Source of the DNA: Schinkia azotoformans LMG 9581
GTDB taxonomy: Bacteria > Bacillota > Bacilli > Bacillales > Bacillaceae_J
Direction: 5' to 3'
DNA: 64,000 nt
Assembly (NCBI RefSeq): GCF_000307855.1
Contig: NZ_AJLR01000124.1
Location: 28,930 to 92,929, forward strand
The position numbers were made by a program, and so were the translations under genes. Position 1 is the stretch's first letter. Each line of letters begins with the position of its first letter. The notes under the pieces were generated by a model, which had not been told where the DNA came from, did no database searches, and saw nothing but the letters and a program-made list of their open reading frames with translations. Below, piece by piece: positions 56,826-64,000 of this stretch.

Positions 56826-57653
56826 ATGAGCACTAAAAAAGAAAGAGTTGATGTTTTACTGGTCGAGAGAGGCCTATGTGAAACGAGGGAAAAAGCAAAA
56901 AGAGCAATTATGGCCGGGCTTGTTTTTACACCAGATGAACGGATTGATAAACCGGGTGTTAGAATCGAGATTGATACACCGCTTGAACTTAAAGGAAAAG
57001 TGATGCCATATGTATCAAGAGGCGGATTAAAATTAGAAAAGGCAATTAAAGTATTTGACCTCAATTTACAGGATAAAATTGTATTGGACATTGGGGCATC
57101 TACGGGCGGTTTTACGGACTGCTCGCTGCAAAATGGAGCGAAGCTAGTGTATGCCCTTGATGTTGGTTATAACCAATTAGCTTGGAAGCTACGTCAAGAT
57201 GAACGGGTAGTAGTGATGGAAAGAACAAATTTTCGATATGTAACGCCAGCCGATTTAACACATGGATTGCCTAATTTTTCAACTATTGATGTGTCGTTTA
57301 TTTCCCTTAAACTCATCCTGCCGGTTCTCAAAACAATACTTGCAAATGGTGGTGACGTCGTTTGTTTAGTGAAACCGCAATTTGAAGCCGGTAAAGATGA
57401 AGTTGGGAAAAAGGGCATTGTCCGTGATCGGAAAGTTCATAGTAAGGTTTTAGAGGACATCATTCAATTTGTTACAGCAATAGGATATAGTGTTAAGAAT
57501 GCATCATTCTCGCCAATCACAGGTGGTGAAGGGAACATCGAGTTTTTATTACACCTAAATTGGGATAGTGATGAAAAAGGACAACAATCTACCGCTATAG
57601 ATGCTGCAAAAATTGTTCAGGATGCCCACGAAACACTTAAAGAACAATCGTGA
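56826..57653 (+). CDS. yqxC: TlyA-like S4-domain RNA methyltransferase (YqxC)
   Basis: 275 aa. An N-terminal S4 RNA-binding domain (residues 5-65, RVDVLLVERGLCETREKAKR) is joined to an FtsJ-type methyltransferase domain: LDIGASTGGFTDCSLQNGA binds S-adenosylmethionine, followed by DVSFISL and KPQFEAGK. TlyA relatives 2'-O-methylate rRNA. Begins 4 bases after dxs. Confidence 0.93.
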   Translation: MSTKKERVDVLLVERGLCETREKAKRAIMAGLVFTPDERIDKPGVRIEIDTPLELKGKVMPYVSRGGLKLEKAIKVFDLNLQDKIVLDIGASTGGFTDCSLQNGAKLVYALDVGYNQLAWKLRQDERVVVMERTNFRYVTPADLTHGLPNFSTIDVSFISLKLILPVLKTILANGGDVVCLVKPQFEAGKDEVGKKGIVRDRKVHSKVLEDIIQFVTAIGYSVKNASFSPITGGEGNIEFLLHLNWDSDEKGQQSTAIDAAKIVQDAHETLKEQS

Positions 57654-57690
57654 AAAAGGGTAACAAGCAAATGTTATCCTTTTTATTTTT
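57653..57690 (+). terminator. Terminator after yqxC
   Basis: AAAAAGGGTAACA / TGTTATCCTTTTT stem with a 6-nt loop. It starts at the gene's stop codon and is followed by ATTTTT. Confidence 0.88.
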
Positions 57691-57750
57691 GGAAAAATCG
57701 TTTAACATAATAATATGTAGAAAAATGCATAAAAGGTGGTGTTTTTTTAG

Positions 57751-58200
57751 ATGAATAAGGGACAAAGACATATAAAAATTAGAGAAATTATTTCAAACAA
57801 TGATATCGAAACACAAGATGAGCTTGTCGAAATTTTAAAAAATCAAGGATATAATATAACGCAGGCAACTGTCTCAAGGGATATAAAGGAGCTACACCTT
57901 GTCAAAGTCCCAATGGCAGATGGACGGTATAAGTATAGTTTGCCAGCTGATCAACGCTTTAATCCATTACAAAAACTGAAAAGGTCATTAATAGATGCAT
58001 TTGTAAAAATAGATTCAGCCGGACACCTTATTGTTATGAAAACGTTACCAGGAAATGCGAATGCAATTGCGGCATTAATTGACCATTTGGATTGGGATGA
58101 AATAGTCGGAACGATTGGTGGAGATGACACGATCCTAATCATTTGTAGAACAGCCGATGCTGCGGAGGAAATTTCAAATCGTTTTCTGGATATGCTTTAA
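57751..58200 (+). CDS. argR: Arginine repressor / activator ArgR (AhrC)
   Basis: 149 aa. N-terminal winged helix with [18 protein letters not shown]-terminal hexamer domain with arginine-binding [20 protein letters not shown] and [13 protein letters not shown]. It represses arginine synthesis and activates breakdown when arginine is high. AAAAGGTGGTG precedes the start. Confidence 0.96.
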   Translation: MNKGQRHIKIREIISNNDIETQDELVEILKNQGYNITQATVSRDIKELHLVKVPMADGRYKYSLPADQRFNPLQKLKRSLIDAFVKIDSAGHLIVMKTLPGNANAIAALIDHLDWDEIVGTIGGDDTILIICRTADAAEEISNRFLDML

Positions 58201-58235
58201 TTGAAGAGTGTATTCGAATTAGGAGTGTAACAAAA

Positions 58236-59939
58236 ATGTTAGCAGAAATGTCCATTAAAAACTTTGCGATAATTGAATCACTCGGGGTTTCTTTCCAAAA
58301 AGGATTAACTGTATTAACTGGAGAAACAGGAGCTGGAAAATCAATTATTATTGATGCAATCAGTCTAGTAGCCGGGGGCAGAGGATCGTCTGAATTCGTA
58401 CGGTTTGGCTGTAATAAGGCTGAAATTGAAGGATTGTTTTTATTAGATAATGATAATCATCCGTGCATAGAGAAAGGGAAGGAGTTAGGCATCGACATCT
58501 CGGATGGTATGGTTGTCTTACATAGGGATATATTAACAAATGGAAAGAGTATTTGTAGGATTAATGGTAAGCTCGTTACTTTAGGAATTCTTCGTGAAAT
58601 AGGACGAACATTAATTGATATTCACGGTCAGCATGAGCATCAGGATTTAATGAATTCAGAACGCCATTTACCGATGATTGATCAGTTTGATGAAAAAAGA
58701 ACTGTACCTGCGATTGAAGAATATCAACAGCTTTATAATCAATTTTTAAAGTTAAAGAAACAGCTAAAGGGCTTAACAGAAAACGAGCAAAAAATGGCGC
58801 ACCGCTTGGATTTAATCCAATTTCAGCTAAGTGAAATTAAAAATGCGGAGTTAGAGCCGGGTGAGGAAGAGACTTTAATAAATGAAAAAAGCCAGCTTTC
58901 GAATTTTGAAAGAATTCATACCTCCGTTACCAGAAGCTATAAAGCATTATCCGGGGAACAGCAGGGCTTGGATTGGGTAGGACTTGCCATGAGTGAATTG
59001 GAGAATGTTTCTTCTCTAAATGATAAATTAAAAGCAATATTTGAAAACATTTCCAGCAGTTTTTATTTACTCGAAGAAGCCACATCGTCTTTAAGAGACC
59101 AAATTGATCTTTTGGAATTTGACCCTGAAAGGCTGGACTTTATCGAAACACGCTTAAATGAAATTCGATTTTTAAAGAAAAAATACGGACAAACAGTTGA
59201 AGATATTTTAGAATATGCAGCTAAAATTGAAGATGAGATCGATCAAATCCAAAATCGTGAAGTTCATTTAGACCGATTACGAAAAAACATCAAAGAGATC
59301 CAAAATGACCTACAATTAGAGGCTGAAAACTTATCGGAAATTAGAAAGCAAATTGCTGAAAAATTAAAACATGAAATACATAAAGAATTAAAAGATCTCT
59401 ATATGGCAAAGACCGTTTTCGATATTCAATTTGCCTTGCCTGACCCACCTGAATTTTTATCGACAGGTATTGATAAGGTTGAATTTTTAATCTCAACGAA
59501 CCCGGGAGAACCGCTAAAACCTTTGACAAAGATTGCTTCCGGTGGCGAATTATCAAGAATCATGCTGGCGTTAAAAAGTATCTTTTCTAAACATCAAGGC
59601 ATTACTTCCATCATTTTTGATGAAGTGGATACAGGTGTCAGCGGCCGAGTGGCTCAATCAATGGCAGAAAAGATATACAAAATTTCAAATGGTTCGCAAG
59701 TTTTATGCATAACCCATCTGCCGCAGGTAGCAGCAATGGCAGATGCACATCTATATATTTCCAAAGAAACAAAAGGAGACAGAACGGTTACATCGATTTC
59801 AGAATTACAAAGTGAAGAAAAAGTAAAAGAAGTGGCCCGAATGATTTCAGGGGTGGAAATTACCGATTTAACAAAGCAGCATGCAAGTGAATTGCTGCAA
59901 TTGGCAAATCAAATGAAAGTAAGGGCCTCTACTGAATAA
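58236..59939 (+). CDS. recN: DNA repair protein RecN
   Basis: 567 aa SMC-like ATPase. Walker A is TGETGAGKSIIIDAIS, the signature is KIASGGELSRIMLALK and Walker B is SIIFDEVDTGVSGR; a long coiled coil covers about residues 160-370. It acts early in double-strand break repair. The argR-recN-spoIVB-spo0A order is classic for Bacillus. Confidence 0.96.
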   Translation: MLAEMSIKNFAIIESLGVSFQKGLTVLTGETGAGKSIIIDAISLVAGGRGSSEFVRFGCNKAEIEGLFLLDNDNHPCIEKGKELGIDISDGMVVLHRDILTNGKSICRINGKLVTLGILREIGRTLIDIHGQHEHQDLMNSERHLPMIDQFDEKRTVPAIEEYQQLYNQFLKLKKQLKGLTENEQKMAHRLDLIQFQLSEIKNAELEPGEEETLINEKSQLSNFERIHTSVTRSYKALSGEQQGLDWVGLAMSELENVSSLNDKLKAIFENISSSFYLLEEATSSLRDQIDLLEFDPERLDFIETRLNEIRFLKKKYGQTVEDILEYAAKIEDEIDQIQNREVHLDRLRKNIKEIQNDLQLEAENLSEIRKQIAEKLKHEIHKELKDLYMAKTVFDIQFALPDPPEFLSTGIDKVEFLISTNPGEPLKPLTKIASGGELSRIMLALKSIFSKHQGITSIIFDEVDTGVSGRVAQSMAEKIYKISNGSQVLCITHLPQVAAMADAHLYISKETKGDRTVTSISELQSEEKVKEVARMISGVEITDLTKQHASELLQLANQMKVRASTE

Positions 59940-59943
59940 AGTT

Positions 59944-59975
59944 AAAGCTATCCAAACTAGGATAGCTTTTTTTCA
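59944..59975 (+). terminator. Terminator after recN
   Basis: AGCTATCC / GGATAGCT stem with a 6-nt loop followed by seven T. Confidence 0.9.
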
Positions 59976-60090
59976 TTTTATAAAGTTATAAATACGATGT
60001 CTGAGGGCAAAATTATAACTGTAACCATATAAACATGCGTTATGTTGTGATGCGTTATGGTGTGGGATAGGAGCGAGGAGAGTGAAATGA

Positions 60091-61389
60091 TTGAAGCTAG
60101 ATTTGATTAGAAAAATAGTTGGTTTAATTCTCCTTGTTCTTTTAATTGGTGTTGGCTTCCTTAAACCAATTCAGGAGTATGTTTCTATACCAAAAGAAAT
60201 CACTCTTTTTGAAGGACAAGAAGCAAATGTAACATCATTACCTGTCTTTTCACAAACAAAAGAAAATGCCATTTATTCAATAGCTGAAAATGGCGAAAAA
60301 ACGCTTTCTATAAAAGGAGAAGAAAGCGGTGAAGAGAATATGTTGTTAGAAATGGCAGACTTTCCTGTAAAAAATGTTGATATAAAAATACTGCCTGACT
60401 TAAAAATCATTCCAGGCGGCCAATCGATAGGTGTTAAACTGAATACACTTGGCGTTTTAGTTGTGGGCCATCACCTTATCGAAACAAAACAAGGACCTAA
60501 ATCTCCAGGTGAAGATGCAGGAATTAAAGTTGGAGATATTATTATGGAAATTAACAATGAGCCAATCCAACAAATGAGCGATGTCACAGAATTTGTTGAA
60601 GATGCGGGTAAAAATGGGAAAGTATTAAAATTAATAGTGATGAGAGACGAAAAGAAGTTTGAAACTGAACTGAAGCCGATTAAAGCAAAAAGTGAAGAAA
60701 AATACCGAATGGGTTTATTTATAAGAGATTCGGCTGCCGGAATTGGTACAATGACTTTTTACCATCCCGGCTCCAAGAAATATGGGGCACTTGGCCACGT
60801 CATTTCCGATATGGATACGAAAAAGCCGATTGTTGTTCATGATGGACAAATTGTCCGTTCTACCGTTACATCAATCGAAAAAGGGGCTAATGGAAGCCCA
60901 GGTGAAAAACTGGCACGTTTCTCTAATGAAAAAGATATCATTGGCAACATTAAAACAAACAGTCCATTTGGTATATTTGGTGAATTATCGAAGGGAATTA
61001 AAAACGGAATAATGGATACTCCCCTACCGATCGCTTTATCAAGCGAGGTGAAAGAGGGACCGGCTAAAATCTTAACAGTAGTTGGAGGAGACAAAGTCCA
61101 GGAATTCGATGTGGAAGTTGTCAGCTCAGTTCCGCAAAAATTCCCGGCTACCAAGGGGCTGGTCATAAAAATCTCCGATCCTGCCTTGCTTGAAAAGACG
61201 GGCGGAATCGTTCAGGGAATGAGTGGAAGTCCGATTATACAAGATGGCAAAATTATCGGAGCCGTAACACATGTTTTTGTAAATGACCCAACTTCAGGAT
61301 ATGGTGTTCATATTGAATGGATGCTAAATGAGGCGGGAATTAATATTTATGCAGATACGGCAAAAGAAGAGGATAAAAAAGCGAGCTAA
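60091..61389 (+). CDS. spoIVB: SpoIVB intercompartmental signalling serine protease
   Basis: 432 aa from TTG 60091, ten bases after GAGGAG. An N-terminal anchor helix ([16 protein letters not shown]), a PDZ domain at roughly 110-205 ([20 protein letters not shown]), then the S55 protease domain with catalytic [20 protein letters not shown]. Made in the forespore, it cleaves SpoIVFA to trigger SigmaK activation. The last codons form part of the terminator stem. Confidence 0.95.
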   Translation: MKLDLIRKIVGLILLVLLIGVGFLKPIQEYVSIPKEITLFEGQEANVTSLPVFSQTKENAIYSIAENGEKTLSIKGEESGEENMLLEMADFPVKNVDIKILPDLKIIPGGQSIGVKLNTLGVLVVGHHLIETKQGPKSPGEDAGIKVGDIIMEINNEPIQQMSDVTEFVEDAGKNGKVLKLIVMRDEKKFETELKPIKAKSEEKYRMGLFIRDSAAGIGTMTFYHPGSKKYGALGHVISDMDTKKPIVVHDGQIVRSTVTSIEKGANGSPGEKLARFSNEKDIIGNIKTNSPFGIFGELSKGIKNGIMDTPLPIALSSEVKEGPAKILTVVGGDKVQEFDVEVVSSVPQKFPATKGLVIKISDPALLEKTGGIVQGMSGSPIIQDGKIIGAVTHVFVNDPTSGYGVHIEWMLNEAGINIYADTAKEEDKKAS

Positions 61390-61403
61390 ATAGCTCGCTT
61401 TTT
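61375..61403 (+). terminator. Terminator overlapping the spoIVB stop
   Basis: AAAAAAGCGAGCTA / TAGCTCGCTTTTT with a 2-nt loop. The TAA stop lies inside the stem-loop. Confidence 0.9.
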
Positions 61404-61551
61404 CGACATATTTCGACAAAGTTCTATTTTGTCTATTGTCAAATATCATAAATAGTCGAAAAAAAGAGTATAATGAAGAAATGTAAAGATAATGCTGAAT
61501 TTTTATTATTTTTTTAAATTTTAAAAGGATTTTACGTTGCATTGTCGAATC
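61402..61551 (+). promoter_or_regulatory. spo0A control region: 0A boxes and SigmaH promoter
   Basis: Inverted 0A boxes TTCGACA occur at 61402-61408 and 61412-61418, and a direct TGTCGAA at 61543-61549. The last overlaps a SigmaH-type promoter: AAAGGATTT (-35, 61524-61532) and GTCGAAT (-10, 61544-61550), spaced 11 bases. This matches the autoregulated Ps promoter of spo0A in B. subtilis. Confidence 0.82.
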
Positions 61552-61600
61552 TTTCAGTTACAATGGAATTGAGGATAACGTAACTGAGGAGGAAATTTTT

Positions 61601-62389
61601 GTGCATAAAAAGATAAAGGTTTGTTTAGTAGATGATAATCGCGAATTAGTTTCGCTTTTAGAAGAGTACCTATCCAATCAGGATGATATAGAAGTAATTG
61701 GGGTAGCATATAACGGACAGGAATGCTTGAACTTGTTAGAGGAATATGATCCGGATGTGCTTGTCCTAGATATTATTATGCCTCATTTAGATGGTTTGGC
61801 CGTTTTAGAAAGAATGCGTGACTTAAATAAATCATCATTTCCAAATGTAATTATGCTAACAGCGTTCGGTCAAGAGGATGTTACAACAAAAGCAGTGGAA
61901 CTTGGTGCCTCTTACTTTATATTAAAACCATTTGATATGGAAAACCTTGTAAATCATATTCGTCAAGTTTCAGGGAAAGCGACTACATTTGTTAAGCGCC
62001 CTGTTGTTACAAGATCAGCGGTGGAGCCAAAGGCTAAAAGTCTTGATGCCAATATCACAAGTATTATCCATGAAATTGGAGTTCCGGCACATATTAAAGG
62101 ATACTTATATCTACGTGAAGCAATTTCAATGGTTTATAGTGATATCGAACTTTTAGGGTCGATTACTAAAGTTTTATATCCGGATATTGCGAAAAAATAT
62201 AATACAACGGCAAGCCGTGTTGAACGGGCAATTCGTCATGCGATTGAAGTGGCTTGGAGTCGCGGCAATATCGACTCCATTTCGAATCTATTTGGCTACA
62301 CAGTAAGTATGTCAAAAGCCAAGCCGACGAACTCTGAGTTCATCGCCATGGTTGCAGATAAATTAAGATTAGAACATATGGCTTCTTAA
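61601..62389 (+). CDS. spo0A: Sporulation master regulator Spo0A
   Basis: 262 aa from GTG 61601 after GAGGAGGA. The receiver domain (1-120) has the acidic pocket DDN (11-13), the phosphorylated Asp57 in [12 protein letters not shown], the Thr in VIMLTAFG and Lys in FILKPFD. The C-terminal DNA-binding domain holds the conserved [20 protein letters not shown] recognition region. When phosphorylated it commits the cell to sporulation. The Spo0E-like gene in the accessory region would oppose it. Confidence 0.98.
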   Translation: MHKKIKVCLVDDNRELVSLLEEYLSNQDDIEVIGVAYNGQECLNLLEEYDPDVLVLDIIMPHLDGLAVLERMRDLNKSSFPNVIMLTAFGQEDVTTKAVELGASYFILKPFDMENLVNHIRQVSGKATTFVKRPVVTRSAVEPKAKSLDANITSIIHEIGVPAHIKGYLYLREAISMVYSDIELLGSITKVLYPDIAKKYNTTASRVERAIRHAIEVAWSRGNIDSISNLFGYTVSMSKAKPTNSEFIAMVADKLRLEHMAS

Positions 62390-62393
62390 TTCA

Positions 62394-62422
62394 GGGGTGT
62401 CAAAAGACAGCCCTTTTTTTTT
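62394..62422 (+). terminator. Terminator after spo0A
   Basis: GGGGTGTC / GACAGCCC around an AAAA loop, followed by nine T. Confidence 0.87.
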
Positions 62423-62535
62423 ACATTTACTGTATGAATTTTAAGAATAATTATTGAAGTATTTGTGCATACACGTTAAAATTAGAGAAATATGAAGACA
62501 TAGTATTAATTTTATTTAATAGGTGGTTAGAGAGA

Positions 62536-63924
62536 ATGAAAGTTGCAAAATTTGGCGGAACATCTATGGCAAGTGCTGAACAATTAATTAAAGTAGCAAA
62601 TATAGTAAAAGCAGATGAAAATAGAAAAATAATCGTTGTCTCTGCTCCAGGGAAAAGATTTAAAGAAGATACAAAAACTACAGATTTATTAATTGCTTTG
62701 GGAGAAAGCTGTCTCAAAGGTGAAAATACAGATGATAAGCTTATGGCGATTGTTGATCGCTATAAGGAAATTGCTGAAAACCTTAACTTATCAAATGAGA
62801 TTATCGATGAAATTTCAACGAATTTACATGAATTAATTCAAGCTGATCAAACAAATACAGACCGCTTCATGGATGGTTTAAAAGCCAGCGGTGAAGATAA
62901 TAGTGCAAAGCTTTTTGCGTTTTTCTTAAATTCAACTGGTGTAGCCGCTTCGTATGTAAACCCTAAAGATGCGGGGATTGTCGTAACAGATGATCCAGGA
63001 AATGCACAGACTTTACCTGAAACATATGAAAACCTTAAGAAATTAAAGGGCAGGAATGAAGTCATTGTTGTACCAGGTTTCTTTGGATTTTCACCTGAAG
63101 GAAACCTTGTTACATTTTCTAGAGGTGGTTCAGATATTACTGGTTCCATCATCGCCGCAGGGGTAGATGCAGAGCTATATGAGAATTTCACCGATGTTGA
63201 CTCAGTTTTTGTAGCAAATCCGAATATTGTTGATGATCCAAAAGAAATTAAGGAATTAACATATAAAGAAATGCGTGAGTTGTCTTATGCTGGTTTTTCA
63301 GTTTTCCATGATGAGGCTTTAATTCCAGCCTTCCGTGCTGGTATCCCAGTATGCATTAAAAATACGAATAACCCTTCTGCACCCGGTACTTTCATTGTTG
63401 CTGAAAGGGACTTCTCAAAAGACCCAGTTGCAGGAATTGCAAGTGATTCAGGATTTTGCAGTATCTATGTAAGCAAATATTTAATGAATAGAGAAATTGG
63501 TTTTGGTCGTCGTTTATTGCAAATTTTAGAAGATGAAGGGATCTCTTATGAGCATATGCCTTCAGGCATTGATGACACTTCCATCATCCTTCGTGAAAAT
63601 CAATTATGTGATGAAAAAGAACAACGTGTATTAGACCGTATTAAAACAGAATTGAATGTGGATACAATTTCTATTCGCCATAACCAAGCAATGATTATGG
63701 TTGTTGGCGAGGGCATGACAAGCTACGTTGGTATTTCAGCAAAAGCTACAGCTGCATTTGCTCGTGCAGGGGTTAATATTGAAATGATTAACCAAGGTTC
63801 TTCAGAGGTAAGTATGATGTTTGCCGTTGCAGAGTCAGATGCACCTAAAGCTGTTGTGGCGTTATATAATGAATTTTTTACAGAAGCGGCCAATCAAGAG
63901 GAGCTTCCATTAGTTTTAAGATAA
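62536..63924 (+). CDS. Aspartate kinase (class III, YclM-like)
   Basis: 462 aa. It phosphorylates aspartate for lysine, threonine and methionine synthesis. Motifs are VAKFGGTSMASAEQ, FSRGGSDITGSIIA and the substrate-loop DVDSVFVANPNIVDDPKEI, followed by two ACT domains (VSKYLMNREIGFGRRLLQIL, VVGEGMTSYVGISAKATAAF). Monofunctional and with the late ACT pattern of YclM rather than LysC, so the effector may be threonine. No riboswitch is visible in its 110-base leader. Confidence 0.9.
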   Translation: MKVAKFGGTSMASAEQLIKVANIVKADENRKIIVVSAPGKRFKEDTKTTDLLIALGESCLKGENTDDKLMAIVDRYKEIAENLNLSNEIIDEISTNLHELIQADQTNTDRFMDGLKASGEDNSAKLFAFFLNSTGVAASYVNPKDAGIVVTDDPGNAQTLPETYENLKKLKGRNEVIVVPGFFGFSPEGNLVTFSRGGSDITGSIIAAGVDAELYENFTDVDSVFVANPNIVDDPKEIKELTYKEMRELSYAGFSVFHDEALIPAFRAGIPVCIKNTNNPSAPGTFIVAERDFSKDPVAGIASDSGFCSIYVSKYLMNREIGFGRRLLQILEDEGISYEHMPSGIDDTSIILRENQLCDEKEQRVLDRIKTELNVDTISIRHNQAMIMVVGEGMTSYVGISAKATAAFARAGVNIEMINQGSSEVSMMFAVAESDAPKAVVALYNEFFTEAANQEELPLVLR

Positions 63925-63926
63925 TT

Positions 63927-64000
63927 AGAAAAGCGTAAGCGCCCGTTCAGCGACGTATAAACTGGAGCACATCGACTGAGATAAAGGAAACACGGCGAAC
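63927..64000 (+). repeat. Dispersed palindromic repeat, long form (copy 4, cut by window end)
   Basis: Starts AGAAAAGCGTAAGCGCCCGT right after the aspartate kinase stop and enters the inserted centre (CGTATAAACTGGAGCACATC ... GGAAACACGGCGAAC), nearly identical to copy 3. The right arm lies outside the window. Confidence 0.85.

Noticed and set aside
62424..62535. Lysine riboswitch before the aspartate kinase gene
   Set aside because: The leader is only about 110 bases and shows none of the L-box conserved blocks.
1..64000. CRISPR arrays, tRNA or rRNA genes, transposases, prophage genes
   Set aside because: No regularly spaced repeats, cloverleaf clusters, rRNA sequence, transposase or integrase frames were seen.

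Overview
The window is chromosomal DNA of a low-GC, endospore-forming member of the Bacillaceae. The gene order follows the Bacillus subtilis comG-aroK-gcv-yqh-efp-spoIIIA-accBC-nusB-folD-xseAB-ispA-dxs-argR-recN-spoIVB-spo0A arc. The nap genes, a B12-dependent ribonucleotide reductase and OLE RNA point to an environmental, facultatively anaerobic Bacillus-like genus such as Neobacillus; that genus name is an inference, not proven here.

Layout. 1-1.9 kb: end of the comG competence pseudopilus operon, shikimate kinase and yqzE. 1.95-7.75 kb: inserted moaA plus a periplasmic-type nitrate reductase operon (ferredoxin, napA, napB, napD, second ferredoxin) behind an Fnr-like site. 7.8-14.7 kb: yqhG and a SNF2 helicase on the minus strand, then the glycine cleavage operon behind a tandem glycine riboswitch. 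14.7-16.2 kb: rhodanese and lipM. 16.5-19.3 kb: class II ribonucleotide reductase split by a 252-nt group I intron.

19.3-35.9 kb is accessory. It holds a SAM-riboswitch-led sulfur scavenging cassette (metY-like gene, DszC-like oxidoreductase, ABC importer, two LLM flavin monooxygenases), decayed genes (LysR, rifampicin phosphotransferase, VOC and peroxiredoxin pieces), a Spo0E-like gene, a LysR regulator, an AEC transporter and a large unknown membrane protein. At 36.06-36.82 kb there is no protein gene. Instead there is a roughly 750-nt region with a 19-bp pairing between its ends, at least seven internal helices and a strong terminator. I read it as a large structured non-coding RNA that I cannot assign to a family.

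36.9-64 kb returns to the conserved arc: yqhO/P/R, aroQ, yqhT, efp, yqhV, spoIIIAA-AH, accBC, asp23-like gene, nusB, folD, xseAB, ispA, OLE RNA with its partner gene oapA, dxs, tlyA, argR, recN, spoIVB, spo0A and an aspartate kinase. ispA carries an A9 tract that breaks its frame, spoIIIAD appears to start at a non-standard ATC, and four copies of a modular palindromic repeat lie just after genes.

Together the genes cover anaerobic nitrate respiration, one-carbon and lipoate metabolism, deoxynucleotide synthesis, organosulfur use, isoprenoid and fatty acid precursors, and the switch into sporulation (Spo0A, SpoIVB, SpoIIIA).
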